The notes below the pieces were generated by a model that saw only the letters and a list, made by a program, of their open reading frames with translations, searched no databases and was not told the DNA's origin. A DNA stretch of 64,000 bases. Source: Acanthopleura granulata. Taxonomy: Eukaryota; Mollusca; Polyplacophora; Chitonida; Chitonidae. The stretch covers positions 11,039,306 to 11,103,305 of the forward strand of contig JABBOT010000001.1 in assembly GCA_016165875.1 (NCBI GenBank), read 5' to 3'. Both the position numbers and the translations under genes were made by a program. Of the stretch, positions 14,201 through 25,130 are shown one piece after another (position 1 is the stretch's first letter; the number at the start of each line of letters is the position of its first letter).

Positions 14201-14847
14201 AAATTCACAGGTAGCATGCACAACATCTTTACTAAGTCCTAAAGAAAATGAGTATCCAACATTCAAAGGAGCCAAGTTGTGAACGGCACAATATCCGACG
14301 TGACGCCAGTTTCCAAGAATAGGAAAAATATGGCGGTTATGACAGTGACAGAAAACATCACAAGGCCGCATCAGTAACAATATGGTTCGAACAAATTTCG
14401 GGTCTCTCGCTTCCGCATTTCGTTCACCCTGTATCAGTCGGTTATCTCGTCAAAGGAAAGCGGAAAAGATTCGAGTTTAAAGTAGAAAGCCTAACAGAGA
14501 TGAAAATTCTGGGCCTGTATTCGAGGTCGCCGTAGCAGCAACATCGTTTATTTGGCTTAAGTCTTTCAAGCTTGGCCAGCGATCAATACTATACAGGTAG
14601 CGGGGGGATCACTGCCGAAAAGAATGGCCGATCCCTGTCACAGCTCGCTCCCAAATCCACAACAAAAACCCTGCTCCATTCTGACCACCTTTACCACTGA
14701 AGCATACTTTAGGGCCATTCACATACTCAAATGAAACTATCAGCTTTACTTACCAACCACGAGAGGCAGTTTTTTGCTCCATGTCATTAATTCCTTCCTA
14801 AAAAGACGCCTTTCTTGAGCACACCGTGCGTTCCCGCAATCTACCAT
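508..14847 (-). CDS. LCOR: LCOR/LCORL - Mblk-1/E93 family transcriptional co-regulator (complete, 6 coding exons)
   Basis: Nuclear DNA-binding co-regulator that recruits repressors. Coding exons on the minus strand: 14847-14754, 5007-4942, 4229-4150, 3898-3841, 2956-2761 and 2269-508. All introns are GT-AG and phases join without a break, giving 751 residues. From N to C: a Cys-containing start (MVDCGNARCAQERR); a PEELADW block before C-x2-C (residues 55-74), a layout I recognise from vertebrate LCORL; the CtBP-binding motif PLDLS (126-130); a conserved ELKIPQIR block (~155); Pipsqueak-type HTH 1 (~177-220, with YGIPRSTLRNKI); a long Ser/Pro/Thr-rich linker with an LKDIIAKTIAEKV helix (~442); and HTH 2 (~548-596, with FGVPHSTLEYKVKER). 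Insect E93/Mblk-1 acts in ecdysone-controlled metamorphosis and vertebrate LCOR in nuclear-receptor repression. Any such role here is inferred. The start codon is chosen by homology of exon 1 and by the CpG-rich upstream sequence. Alternative 5' exons are possible. Confidence 0.88.
2761..2956 (-). CDS. LCOR: LCOR-like coding exon 5 (CtBP motif PLDLS)
   Basis: 196 bases between TTTTTCAG and GTAAGT. Carries the CtBP-binding motif PLDLS at residues 126-130, followed by a Ser/Arg-rich stretch and the family block ELKIPQIR near the exon end. Confidence 0.85.
3841..3898 (-). CDS. LCOR: LCOR-like coding exon 4 (acidic)
   Basis: 58 bases between a CTGTAG acceptor and GTAAGA donor. Encodes the acidic stretch ESVNELEEDDVGNTSQEGL. 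It is supported mainly by splice sites and phase continuity. Confidence 0.75.
4150..4229 (-). CDS. LCOR: LCOR-like coding exon 3 (PEELADW and C-x2-C block)
   Basis: 80 bases between TTTCAG and GTAAGT. Encodes LEPEELADW followed by a C-F-Y-C pair, matching the conserved N-terminal block of vertebrate LCOR/LCORL. It ends in phase 0. Confidence 0.85.
4942..5007 (-). CDS. LCOR: LCOR-like coding exon 2
   Basis: 66 bases between GCAG acceptor and GTAAAT donor. Encodes LETIGERLAGEIAIDLFQPW plus R. Its phase matches exons 1 and 3 exactly, and the start of this block resembles the vertebrate LCORL segment that precedes its PEELTDW motif. Confidence 0.8.
5168..5361. repeat. Long near-perfect inverted repeat (hairpin element)
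   Basis: Left arm 5168-5253 and right arm 5291-5361. The inner ~33 bases of each arm match almost perfectly ('CTTATTCCATCGTCAGGTAT' against its complement). The outer parts match with small gaps. The loop (5254-5290) is itself partly self-complementary (GGTGGC...GCCACC). It lies in intron 1 of the LCOR-like gene and looks like a foldback transposon or MITE remnant. Confidence 0.85.
9350..10090. repeat. 39-bp minisatellite, about 19 copies
   Basis: The unit contains TTTTACCTGCTGACCTCGTA followed by GTGCACATGAAGAACAAGA. The unit is 39 bp, a multiple of three, so both strands show long accidental open frames (13-residue period). Edge units are more divergent. Located in intron 1 of the LCOR-like gene. 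Confidence 0.95.
13017..13590. repeat. Foldback element 1
   Basis: Inverted arms at 13017-13150 and 13458-13590, about 134 bp each, around a ~300-bp centre. Shared arm text includes 'CAGAGGTCCATTTGAAAA' and its complement. Non-autonomous, with no coding capacity seen. Confidence 0.8.
13766..14085. repeat. Foldback element 2, diverged relative of element 1
   Basis: Arms at about 13766-13850 and 13995-14085 are inverted copies. Both arms and centre resemble element 1 (shared 'TGATGTGA' and 'CTTAACA' blocks and the 'TATCGGTAGCA' terminal text). The centre is shorter. Confidence 0.7.
14754..14847 (-). CDS. LCOR: LCOR-like coding exon 1
   Basis: Starts at ATG 14847-14845 and ends at donor GGTAAG (exon end 14754), leaving one base that joins exon 2 as Gly32. 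Encodes 31 residues with C4 and C9, like the Cys-rich start of vertebrate LCORL. It sits beside the putative promoter, 9.7 kb from exon 2. Confidence 0.75.
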
Positions 14848-14998
14848 GTTGACCTGTCATCGATCCGCGCGTCACTGGTTACAGAGCACATGGATTGATG
14901 ACGTAAGACACAGACAGGTGTGTCAAAGTGTGCAGATAGGATCGCGACGATACTGTGTATAAAACCTGCATGGTCAGTGAGGTTTCTATTTCATTCAG
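14848..14998. promoter_or_regulatory. Putative bidirectional promoter between the LCOR-like gene and MORN4
   Basis: A locally CpG-enriched stretch directly 5' of the LCOR-like ATG. It has a CRE-like TGACGTAA at 14899-14906. On the plus strand there is TATAAAA at 14958-14964, then a possible short noncoding exon ending at CAG|GTAATA (14998/14999). Sites are read directly; the promoter function and the link to MORN4 are inferred. Confidence 0.45.
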
Positions 14999-15776
14999 GT
15001 AATATTGCTTATATTGCTTTAATCACTCCTCAATATGGAACAACCGGTTAGCCACTAAGGACGCACTGCTGACTGACAAACTGTGAAATCCTGGGTGACT
15101 TGGGTAGGCATTATAAATCCCACTGGCATTGATATGATGGGTTAACTTTAGATGTCACGTTACTTGCCTACTTTAAATAATAGTACTTATACGTGTTTTA
15201 TATACAGATCGAATTTTAAAGGTTCATATAGCACAGAGCACTTTCCCATTTAAGCAAGTCCGAGTAAAACAGAAAGAAACAGCTAGTGACCAAATAGTAA
15301 TACCTCAGCTAGGTACCTGTCAGGTTGGCACCACTTCCTGGGTCCTTATCCTTCAGTATAGTGTAAGAGAAAATCAAATTCACATTGAACTGTCCATTCC
15401 ATTAAAATGGCTCTAACTTTTTCAAGGTGAAAAGATATACATTGGTTAAGTCTTTATGACTTACAATGCCATTATTCACGGCTAAACTGTGCTCATAAAT
15501 TGCTTTGATTTATATATATATACCTTCTTTAGTACTTTATATAATACCCACCACTGAAATTAACCCAACATATCCAATAATTCCCACTTTGGTAAGTTGC
15601 ATGTGAAGTAATTAGTTCATATACTGGTAGTACTATTTGATCTGTGAAATGTGTTTTAGGAAGTGAGACCCAGTTATCATAGACATACTGTGCTGTCAGC
15701 ACTTTTTGAGGTGATGTGATATGCTTTAACTATAATATTGACACACTGCATTTTCTACTCTTTCTGACATTACCCT

Positions 15777-15983
15777 AATTCTTCAACCTTGACAACCACC
15801 TCTGCAACCAACGTTCTGAAACATTTTGACAGAACTATGGAGTGTATAGAAAAAATTTGCACAGTTTTATGTATCTTCCATCTTCAACTATGTAAATAAA
15901 TCCTTTTAGCATCATTTTCAAAATTGTTCTGTGCATAAGTTCCACTGAAAAAGTGCTTTAGTGGTTGAAAAGGTTGAAGATTT
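15777..15983. mobile_element. MITE-like element, copy 1
   Basis: Terminal inverted repeats of about 23 bp: left AATTCTTCAACCTTGACAAC, right GTTGAAAAGGTTGAAGATT. The interior has no coding capacity. A relative lies at 55748-55956. Confidence 0.6.
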
Positions 15984-16972
15984 GAAGCCATTAGGGTTGG
16001 ATTCAAGCCATTAGGGTTGCACATCTACTGTATGTGTAAGAAACATTACAGCCATGCACATACACGCCCTGTTGGCTTGAACCCTGTCATCACTGTCCCT
16101 GACGGTATATTTTTATATTATAAGGAACACTGTGCATTTTCAACACTTTCTGACATGATGTGGCATACGTTAAAAGAACAGCTGAACCAATAAAGTGCAC
16201 ATCAGGTAAAAGGCCCTTTCATGGAGATTCTAAAGAGTGTCTTCATTGTTTTTTGACTTAATTTTACAGTGATTAAAATGTAAATAAAAGTTGATGTTTC
16301 GCGGTGAGCTTTTGGAACCATACTGAAATAGCTGAAGCACAATGACATCAATAATTCTTGTTAGTTACTAAACATCCTGTCATGGCATCTTCTTTCTACG
16401 TGCTGCATGAATATAGGTGTAGTACTCCATCTGTATCTGTGTTCAGTGTAGAAATATAGCAGCTGAAGCATGAGTAAAGTGCCACTCCAGACCCAGTAGC
16501 AACTGGGTAGAAATGTCCAGATGATATGAAAAATTCCTATGGGGTAAAGTTATGGTGCAAAAAAATTTATGCTGAATGACTGTTTAACCATGCTAGCTAA
16601 AAATTAATCGTAAAACAAAACCTTCAGCTGTGTCTGTGAAATTTTCCTAGAGTGATGTAATACTATTGCTTATATGAGGTCTAATCAGGCGGATGTGGCA
16701 TCGAGTAAGGCAATTAAGCTAGGATCATGTCAAGAGTCTTTGAAAGTAGAGCGTCATTTGTGAATATACGTAGTTAGTGAATGGTGATGTCATACCAGGC
16801 AAAGTGGAATTAACAGAGAAATTTTGTATAATATCACTTTTTAATGCACTATAGTTTTTTCACAGGTTAGGAAAGCATCTCAGACTATCTCAGTGTTTAT
16901 CATTTTGCCTTAGTTTTCAGACACAGAGGTTTTGATGCTGTAGTTCTTTAAAGACTAAAAAATTGCCTGTCG

Positions 16973-17023
16973 TAAAATGTGAACGTTGTTCACAACGTGA
17001 ATGTGAACGTTGTTCACATTTTA
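16973..17023. repeat. Palindrome with 12-bp arms
   Basis: TAAAATGTGAAC at 16973-16984 and GTTCACATTTTA at 17012-17023 are perfect inverted copies. The 27-base centre repeats the GTGAACGTTGTTCAC text. Confidence 0.75.
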
Positions 17024-20000
17024 TTCAGTGAAAAAATGTAAAAACAAATATGATGTAAAACATCTTTGGAATCTCTATGAGATAGTCTTTCAAGTAATGT
17101 GTACTTTCTGCATACAGTACAGTGAAGATAGTGATACCTTAACTATATAGAAACAGTGCACAATTGACGTTCTCTTACGAGATGTGGTATACAGTAATAA
17201 TTATGAACACAGCCAATCAAATGCACAAGCAGTCAGCACTTTGACATTATGTGGTATGCCTTAATAATTACCCTTGTATGCTGTTCCAATTGTTTTTGTT
17301 GATGTAACATAAATTCCCCATCTCAACTCCTTTGCTCATCTATCTCCAAGTCGGACAATACAAACTTTGAATTTAGCAAATTATATTTACAGCAAGGGCC
17401 GACATATTTTCATCTAAAAAATCACTGCATATGGGATTTTATATTGGCTCAAAATGTTCCCGCAGGATTATGGAATAGCATATTAATTGGGCAGTATCAT
17501 TGCAGGTAACATAAGTATTGTCTTAGTATCAGAGTTGAGCCATAAATTGATTGCATTTGCAGTGCATAGTGCCTTATACATGTAAACGTGTTTCCTCTGT
17601 GATACTGGAAATGATTAAGTTTCAGTAAGGCACAAAGGGTCTACATTGAGTTTTGTTTCAGGTGCATAGTGTTACATGACCTTGATTCTTTTGCAGATGA
17701 GTGCTAACTGAGGCCCTATATGCCAGGGTGTTGCATACAGCTATCATATTCCTACAATTTGTCTGAAAAATGGTAGGCTTCTATTCCCATGTATAGCAGC
17801 AGAAATATGTATATTGAAATTACTAAGATTTTAAGAAAACAAGTTATTAACCTCAGTGGTGAAGAAAAAGGTAACACGTTCTGTGGGCATAACCCAACCG
17901 ACCTGTCAAAAAAGGGCCTGCGGAAAAGTTTTTATTGGTATTTTGAGAAAAGTTTTTTTTTTTTCTCTCTGTGTTAAATTTTTCAAAATCCCAATCTTTT
18001 TCAAGATCCAGAATAAAAAACAGAATTCCCTACATGTACCAACCAACTCACATCAGGTTTCACCCAAGAAACAGTTTTTACGGATGGCCCAAGCAAGGGG
18101 GAATTATGCAGTGTATCTCGGCTTCCTATCATACTTTTTTATTCACGAGAATTTGCTAAAATTTAACACATCTGATAGAAAAGTCAGAGCTTAAGGGGGA
18201 CTGGGCTACCATGGATCCATGCCTGCAGGGTTTGAGATAGCAGATAGGCCGCTGTTAACACCCCCCCCCCCCAACATTCACATACCCTCTACCCTCCTAT
18301 CACCAATTGTTTTGTCACACCTCCTTGGATTGTACCATCAACATTTGTGACTTTCTACTAGCAGGCTAGAGCAGGTCTACCTTGTTCTCAAACTTTCAAA
18401 CTCATGATGACCATAAGTGTTGCTCTGTTAAGGAAGTACAATGACTACTTACACAAAGTGCAAACATTTGTTAACAAAATATGACACATCCAGTGATGTA
18501 CAGTATACAATATGTACACTACAACCAATAGGCATATGAGATAATCATATTTGTGTGATAGAAGGGGGTGTTCATAATATAGGGCTATATCTTAGCCGTC
18601 ATATAGAAAATTAAATTTTTTGCTAATGATTGCGGATATTATTTGAGACATATAAACATGAAATGATCCTTAGTTTCATCTACACTGCTTAATCGTGTAT
18701 TATTTACAGATTTTATGGCAAAGTCTTTTGATCAAGCACAAATGATTCAGTGATACTGACTGTTTTGAAGTTTCTTCAGTAGTAATTAACTCTGGCAATT
18801 ATTATTTTTTTTTTTTGTATTTTAATGCGAACGCATAGCAATGTATTATATAGTCGTAACAATTTCCCAACTCTCAGACTGGAAGTTGTTGACCAGAGCC
18901 CAACTGAAAACAAATAGTTCTAAAGATGACGCACAGATTTAACCTTTCTGGTGTCCAGTTTTGCTACATGTTCTTTTTAGAAGCCATTATGTTGAGGAGA
19001 TGTGAATTAACAATTCAGTAAAATGAATTTAATGTTTAAAAATTTCATTTTTTTTCTCCTCCGCATGCAGGAATATTTTGTTGTTTTTGTGAGGGTTATT
19101 TGGGCCACAGCGCCAGGCCTGTCAGTTTGTGATATGTAAAGGATTAAGAAGACAAATCTTTTTCATTGTATATAAATAAAAAAAGTTTTAAGTATCTTCG
19201 TGTCATTTTCATGCTAATAATGCAGTGTTAGAGGTTTGATAGCTTTCGTTTTGCTTTTGTGCTGCTTTCGGTCAGCATGGCCCCACGTCTGCTTAATACT
19301 CGGCCACCATCTTGGAAAAGCATTCATCATGGGAGCTCGCTTGTGTATGTATCTCATATATGCCATACTCAACTCAATAAATATTGCTTCACTCACTGAA
19401 TACAGAAGATTAATAGCAGTTGAACAGTAGCTTATTACATGATTTTTATGAGGTTTATTTGGGCCATTTGAGGAGAAGTGGGGCGTGCTTAATTAAATGG
19501 GGTTGACAGTGTCCATGCAGAAAGAAGCTATAACTGCACTGTGTATAGACTACTGCCTCACCTGAAGTATAGTTTGTATAAAAAGTAGAGAAACTATATA
19601 TGGGCTGGATATCAATGAAATTCTTTCCAGCCCCTTTCTTAGGGTAAACGTGTGCTGCTTAAAATGTTAAAGAGTTAGACTATGTAAATTGTGGTATATC
19701 AGTTAATTATATACAGAGTGTATCTTATTGGAAAAAGTGTTCTTCATAAATTTCTGAAACACAGAAGTGAAGGGTTGTTGTCGCTTAGGCCAGTACGAGC
19801 GAAATTCCCAGCCCGCAGGCAATAATTCGAATGTTTGTCACTAATTAGTATTTGCTTTCCTCATAAAGCGATTCTCAGACCTCCTGTCTTGCACAACAAA
19901 CAGTTGATGGATAAAAGTGTGAAATTATGATAGATTTACTTATAATTGTGTCTTGATTATAAAGAAAAGCCAGGCAACAGAATTATCTACATGCAAGTTC

Positions 20001-20279
20001 GAAGCGCGAGCTTTCATCATAGGAAACTTTTCAGTGCCTATAGGCTCTAGTTAGTTTAGGGATTTAAAACTCTGTGTTTAGTATCAGTTTGCTGAATCTG
20101 AATGGACAAAAACTCCTTATGATGATCTGTTTGTAACAGCATTTATGCTTATTTGCATTTCAAATGTACACCTTTTGCAGTTTAAAAGTAAGATGTGACC
20201 CAGCTTTGAAAATAATGAATGTGAGGAGTATATCAATTGTATCTCTACCGGTCGATTACTAGAAGACATTATGTGTTAG

Positions 20280-20740
20280 CAAGTTGTCCATTGTCAGTCT
20301 GTCCAGCTTAAGTTATCTTTTCCTTCAGAACGCTACTCCTACAGTTTTTGTTCAATTTCAGCGGAACTTGGTTAAAGTGTAGACTGGACATCAAGGTACA
20401 TAATTCGTAATATTGATTTCCCATTTTGAGGACCGGTTATCCATCTGTCTGTCTGTTGTTTCAGTATATGTTCACATGTCTTTCAAAGTGCTACTCCTCC
20501 TACAGTTTTTCTCTGAATTCAGTGGAAATGGGTTGAAGTGTCAACTACACCAAGATACATAAATCATAATATTGATGGTCCATTTTGATGATCGTTTGTT
20601 TATCTTTCTCTCTGTGTATCCAGCATATGCGAGCATTTCTTTCAAAATGCTTCTTGTATTTACTGTTACAGTTTTTGTCCATTTTCAATAAAACTTGGTC
20701 CAAGTGAATCAAGATACGTTTGGTAGTATTGATTTTCAGT
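20280..20740. repeat. Degenerate tandem repeat, ~158 bp x 3
   Basis: Three diverged copies aligned on 'GCTACTCCT..TACAGTTTTT' (20331, 20489, 20648), each followed by a 'TTCA..GGAA.TTGG' block and a 'CCATTTTGA' block. Confidence 0.6.
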
Positions 20741-21824
20741 TATATTGTCCATTGTCTGTAATACACAATTTCCGTGATAATTTTGTCCCAAGCAGTAGAG
20801 AGTACAGTCTAATCAGAAACTCTTGTTGTTTATTTGACTCTGGCTTGCCACAAGATTTTGTATTCTAATGATGAATTACCAGGCAAAGACACTTTTAAAA
20901 TATATGAATTAACAGTGATTATCAAAGTGAAAGAAAATAATGAAGTTTCTATCAGTAACAGTAGAAAGACCTCCAAAAGCTCTGATCAAAACTAACTTGA
21001 CTAATTTGTTTAGCTTTTGGTTTGACAATAAAATGCTGTTAAATGCTTGAATTTTGTGGTGGATTTAATTACTTTGGCAGCCAGTGAAGTGGAACTGAAA
21101 TATATCTATGTCTATATAGGTTTTATTTCCATGTTGAGAAGAAATTTTTGTACAGGTATGCAAGTGCAATATCTGCACATGCACATAGACGTGATGAACT
21201 TTCGACATTACATACATTGTTTTAGGTGAAAAAAACAATGAATTATTATCACTGTAGAAATCAAATCTGTTTTTTTATTCAACCCCCTCCAAACACCTGT
21301 AAAAAGAGGGGAAAGTGGGCTCCACTACAATTTTCATATGGCTTTTACATTTATTATGCAAACTTTATTTTATGTTTATGTAAGAGTTGTTTGAATGTAC
21401 ATGTACTTAACTCAACACAGCAAAGACAAAACCTGGGATTGAATTCATTACCATGTGAATTATATCATGGCTCCCAGTAGCCATATTTTTCCTATTTTTG
21501 CCAATATTTTGGTGTTCCCTATTTTCCCTTATATTTTTGCAAATTTACCTGAATTTGCCATATAATCCCTATATCTTTTACAAGAATGAGTCACATGTTC
21601 TTAAAATTTTGATAATCATGTCTCAACATGATCAAACCATTGCATAAACCCTCCACCAACACTCCATCCTACCTCAGGCACTCATTGACATTCATCTACG
21701 GACAGTTAAAGAGCTACTTTGTTTTCAAAACCTCCATGTCTCTAAAGCAAGTTGAATGGATGAAAGTTTGGATGGTCTGGATTACTTCCCAAAATTGTAA
21801 AGCAATTGCAATGTATTTAAGTAA

Positions 21825-22760
21825 AATACAGCTCATGACTGAGGTGATGTTCATTACAAAGATTATAAAATTCTCTCTTGAATGTAAAAACCTGTTGTAT
21901 GAATTGTATGAATTTCTTTTGAAGTGTGAAGTATTTGGTTGTCAGCTGCAGATATGAAGGCACCCATGCTTTTAAGCTTATAAGAGATTTATTTATTTAT
22001 TTATTTATTTGATTGGTGTTTTGTGCAGTACTCAAGAACACTTCACTTGTACGAAGGCAGTCAGCATTATGGTGGGAGGAAACCGAGTAGAGCCTCAGGG
22101 AATATGAGAGATTGACCAATCAGAGAGCTAGGACATATGAGCAGTTTATAAGCTATGACGTAAATCTTTTGAGTTGTGTGTACATGTAACATATAATAAC
22201 ACAGAGACAGCACACTGTTTTAGTGTTATATGTTTTAATGATAACAGGTGCATGTGTGAAGAACACTGCAAAATATTTCCAGATCATTGTAAATGATAGG
22301 AGTAAATTTCTAGATCATTTCATGTTATAAATTTACGTACATACTTAGAGAGAAAAACAGCTCATGACTGAGGCACTTTCAAAAGGAATACAAAATTCTC
22401 TCTTTAATGCAAAAACCTGTATGAACTTGTATGAATTGGTTGTTGAATTATCTTTGTTTGAAGTGTTGAGTATTGTGCTGCCTATTAGGGATCTGAAGGC
22501 ACCCATGCTTTTAAGCTTATAAGAGATTGACCAGTCAGAGAGCTAGGACACATCAGCTGTTAATAAGTTGTGACGTAAATTCTCAGGGTTGACTTTCAAT
22601 GTAACATGTAATAGCATAGGGACAAGACACCGCTTTAATGCTATATATTTTAATTATAACAAGTACATGTGTGAACAACACTCCAAAGTATTTCGATACC
22701 ACCGTGTTATGTGGGAGTAAGTTTCTTGATCATTTCATGTTATAAATTTACATATTTACG
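21825..22760. repeat. Two-copy tandem duplication, ~400 bp unit
   Basis: Copy 1 (21825-22355) and copy 2 (22356-22760) share 'CAGCTCATGACTGAGG', 'GGCACCCATGCTTTTAAGCT', 'CAGAGAGCTAGGACA' and 'GATCATTTCATGTTATAAAT'. Copy 1 is longer because of the SINE fragment at 21990-22106. Confidence 0.85.
21990..22106 (-). mobile_element. SINE 3' fragment inserted in one duplicated copy
   Basis: Minus-strand copy of the common SINE 3' half (CCACCATAATGCTGACTGCC, then a TTCTTGAGTA block and an AATAAA-rich tail). It is flanked by AGAGATT on both sides (21983-21989 and 22107-22113), a 7-bp target-site duplication. The second tandem copy has the empty site near 22520. Confidence 0.8.
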
Positions 22761-22799
22761 TAAGTTAAAAATCATTGGTTGCATACTACAGTATCAAGT

Positions 22800-23250
22800 G
22801 ATAAAGAGTGTTCCGCACTTGGGACAATTACATCACAGCCCACACGCAATGGTATTGTTTCATGTTAGCCAACATAACATGGTCATATGTCGATTTCGAG
22901 TGTCGTAGTAGCTGTTAAAAAAAAAAAAATTCTTTACCGAAATAAACATAATATTGCCCAACCTGTTTTGCAAACATAGCTTTGAACATGCTCTGTCTTT
23001 CACTTTAAGTTTCAACCACAAGCCTAGCAGCTTACTGCAGTTTGAGGTGACAGGAGTATTTCACGCTGGGAAGAATTACATCATATCCCCCACTGATTGG
23101 CTGCATTTTTATGCTAGTCGATGAAGCGGTCAGATGTCAGTTTCAACTGTCGTAGTAGTTGTTAGAAACAAATACTTACCGAAATGAACATGAAATTGTC
23201 CAACCTTTTTGGTAAGCTTAACTTTAAACACACAGTGTCTTTCACTTTGA
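22800..23250. repeat. Two-copy degenerate tandem duplication, ~240 bp
   Basis: The block 'GTCGTAGTAG.TGTTA...TACCGAAAT.AACAT' appears at about 22900 and 23148. Each copy is preceded by an 'ATTACATCA' block and followed by 'GTCTTTCACTTT'. Confidence 0.65.
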
Positions 23251-23259
23251 ACTGATATT

Positions 23260-25130
23260 GTACACTTCATTGGAGAATACAGAAGTATAATTTTCCTGTA
23301 GTTTCCAGTTTGCCTGGTGGCATGTCTACAACAAACGCATGGCGTCACCTATCGCTGATGTGCATCCACAAGTTGTGCTGCTCTTTCAATTGTCCTTGAT
23401 GTCTCCCTAGCATAAATGCCCTACTTAGTGGAAGATTTTTTTTTTTGAGGAATCTTCAGTTATAGATCCCTTTGAACCAAGACGTTAGCTTTATTCCACA
23501 GGATTCCCTTCATATCATTTTAATAATTGTGCCCAATTACTGTTGTGACCATGGAGATACTTGAAGTTTTTAATTGTGTATAAAAGGAGTACATTGCCAT
23601 GAACTTTACACCCTTCACCAGGTGAAAATTTCATCACGGTGTCCTCCTTTTATCATGGGCGGGTCGGAGAAGCCGTGGTGGGGAGGCAGCAGGGGAGATT
23701 GCACAAACAACTTTAATATTATTACAATATTGTTGAAATGCACATTTCACACAAGCTACATATATACACACTGGAAATTCCACTATTGAGGTAACAAACA
23801 CGCTAAGCACCAGTTCTGCTGATGAAAGAAAGAACATGCAGTTTATCCAGGTTTCAGTTTTCATCACCCGAAATTGCCCAAAGCTCATCTCTGGCTGTCT
23901 GAAAAAAACATGAGCTTCCCAGGCTTAGACGACGCCTGGACCGTCGACTGTAGGCCTGGAATAGTAGTTCCATAACTCTAGATCCCCTTGACCCCTCCGT
24001 CCAAAATGCTCTCTTCTTCCTCTGCCCTTTGTAATTTAAGCTGTAGGTCCATACAGACAGTTACGGCAATATGGTATGTCCTGCATGACGATGAGTATGA
24101 CCTCTATTTACTCCTTATATTTATCCTATTTTTGCCCTATTTTTTGTCAATTTTCTTCCCTATTTTTAGCCCCATATTTTGCTATGTGGTGGCAGGGATG
24201 CCTGTTATATGATAGAGTTCCAGTTATTAAAGTATGCATTGTATATTTCAAACATGGCTACATGTAATTAACAGTGTAATAAGTTACGAAGAATAAACTG
24301 TTATGTCAGTGTATATCTCCTGAGTGTGACTCATCCTCAGTGGTGATGGAATGTGTGTTACATATTTATTTTGTAAATAAAGTTTCTGATATATGCAAAT
24401 GTGTTAAGGTTATCGTCTTAGGCATTTCTTATAGATGTGAAAAAAACCCTGTTAACAGTAGAACATATACCTTCAGCACACCTGTTGATTGTTTATTTAA
24501 ATGTACCGGGTACACAATATGTACTATATATGAGCTACCCCAGTGATATATGTGTTAACATAGACCAGTTTGTGAGGAGTAATCCTGATACCAGCTACAC
24601 ACCTGTGTGATACTGTTACCACATACACCACTATTATGTAGTGTATGAGGTCTCCAGTATAAACCAGTAGGCCAGTGTAGCCTGTGGTTTACCCGTGAGC
24701 ACAGTTGATTTTCCGATGAATGCAAGGGAGTGAGCACTGCAACTGCAAAGAATTAAGTTTTTAAATTAGCATTTAGCAGTTGTAGTGTTCCTTTTTGTAG
24801 TACATGTGCCAGATGAGTATAGTTACTTTTGGTATTAAGAGGTATATAACTTACACCAGTTGTGTACTATAGCTTGTAGTACAGCTGTACTGTTTCTTCC
24901 GTTGGACACCTGTTATTTATTCTGACAGTCGTATATTTACCTGGTATGTAATATTATTGAATACTTTTACTAATACCTACTGACCCAATAATTAGTTTAC
25001 ACGTATTTACTTATTATATATTTTCATCCATACTAGTTACAAACTCTTACCTGCAATGTATAGTAGCTGTGCTGTTTCTATGGCTTAGGTGTAAAAACAC
25101 AGGTACAAGCTCTAATGTGACAAGGTTTAC
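23260..25130. other. Gene-free region
   Basis: AT-rich. I recognise no gene or strong repeat, apart from a T-rich 'CCTATTTTTGCC'-like stretch near 24120-24180 that resembles 21485-21540. Confidence 0.4.

Larger units (their letters stand above)
5008..14753 (-). other. First intron of the LCOR-like gene, 9.7 kb
   Basis: Gene-free. It holds a hairpin element (5168-5361), a 39-bp minisatellite (9350-10090) and two related foldback elements (13017-13590 and 13766-14085). The stretches 5362-9349 and 10091-13016 look like unremarkable AT-rich intron. Confidence 0.6.
14999..20269. other. Gene-free region
   Basis: Intergenic, or the start of a MORN4 5'-UTR intron. No coding exon recognised. It holds a MITE (15777-15983), a small palindrome (16973-17023) and homopolymer runs near 17948, 18260 and 18807. 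Confidence 0.5.
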
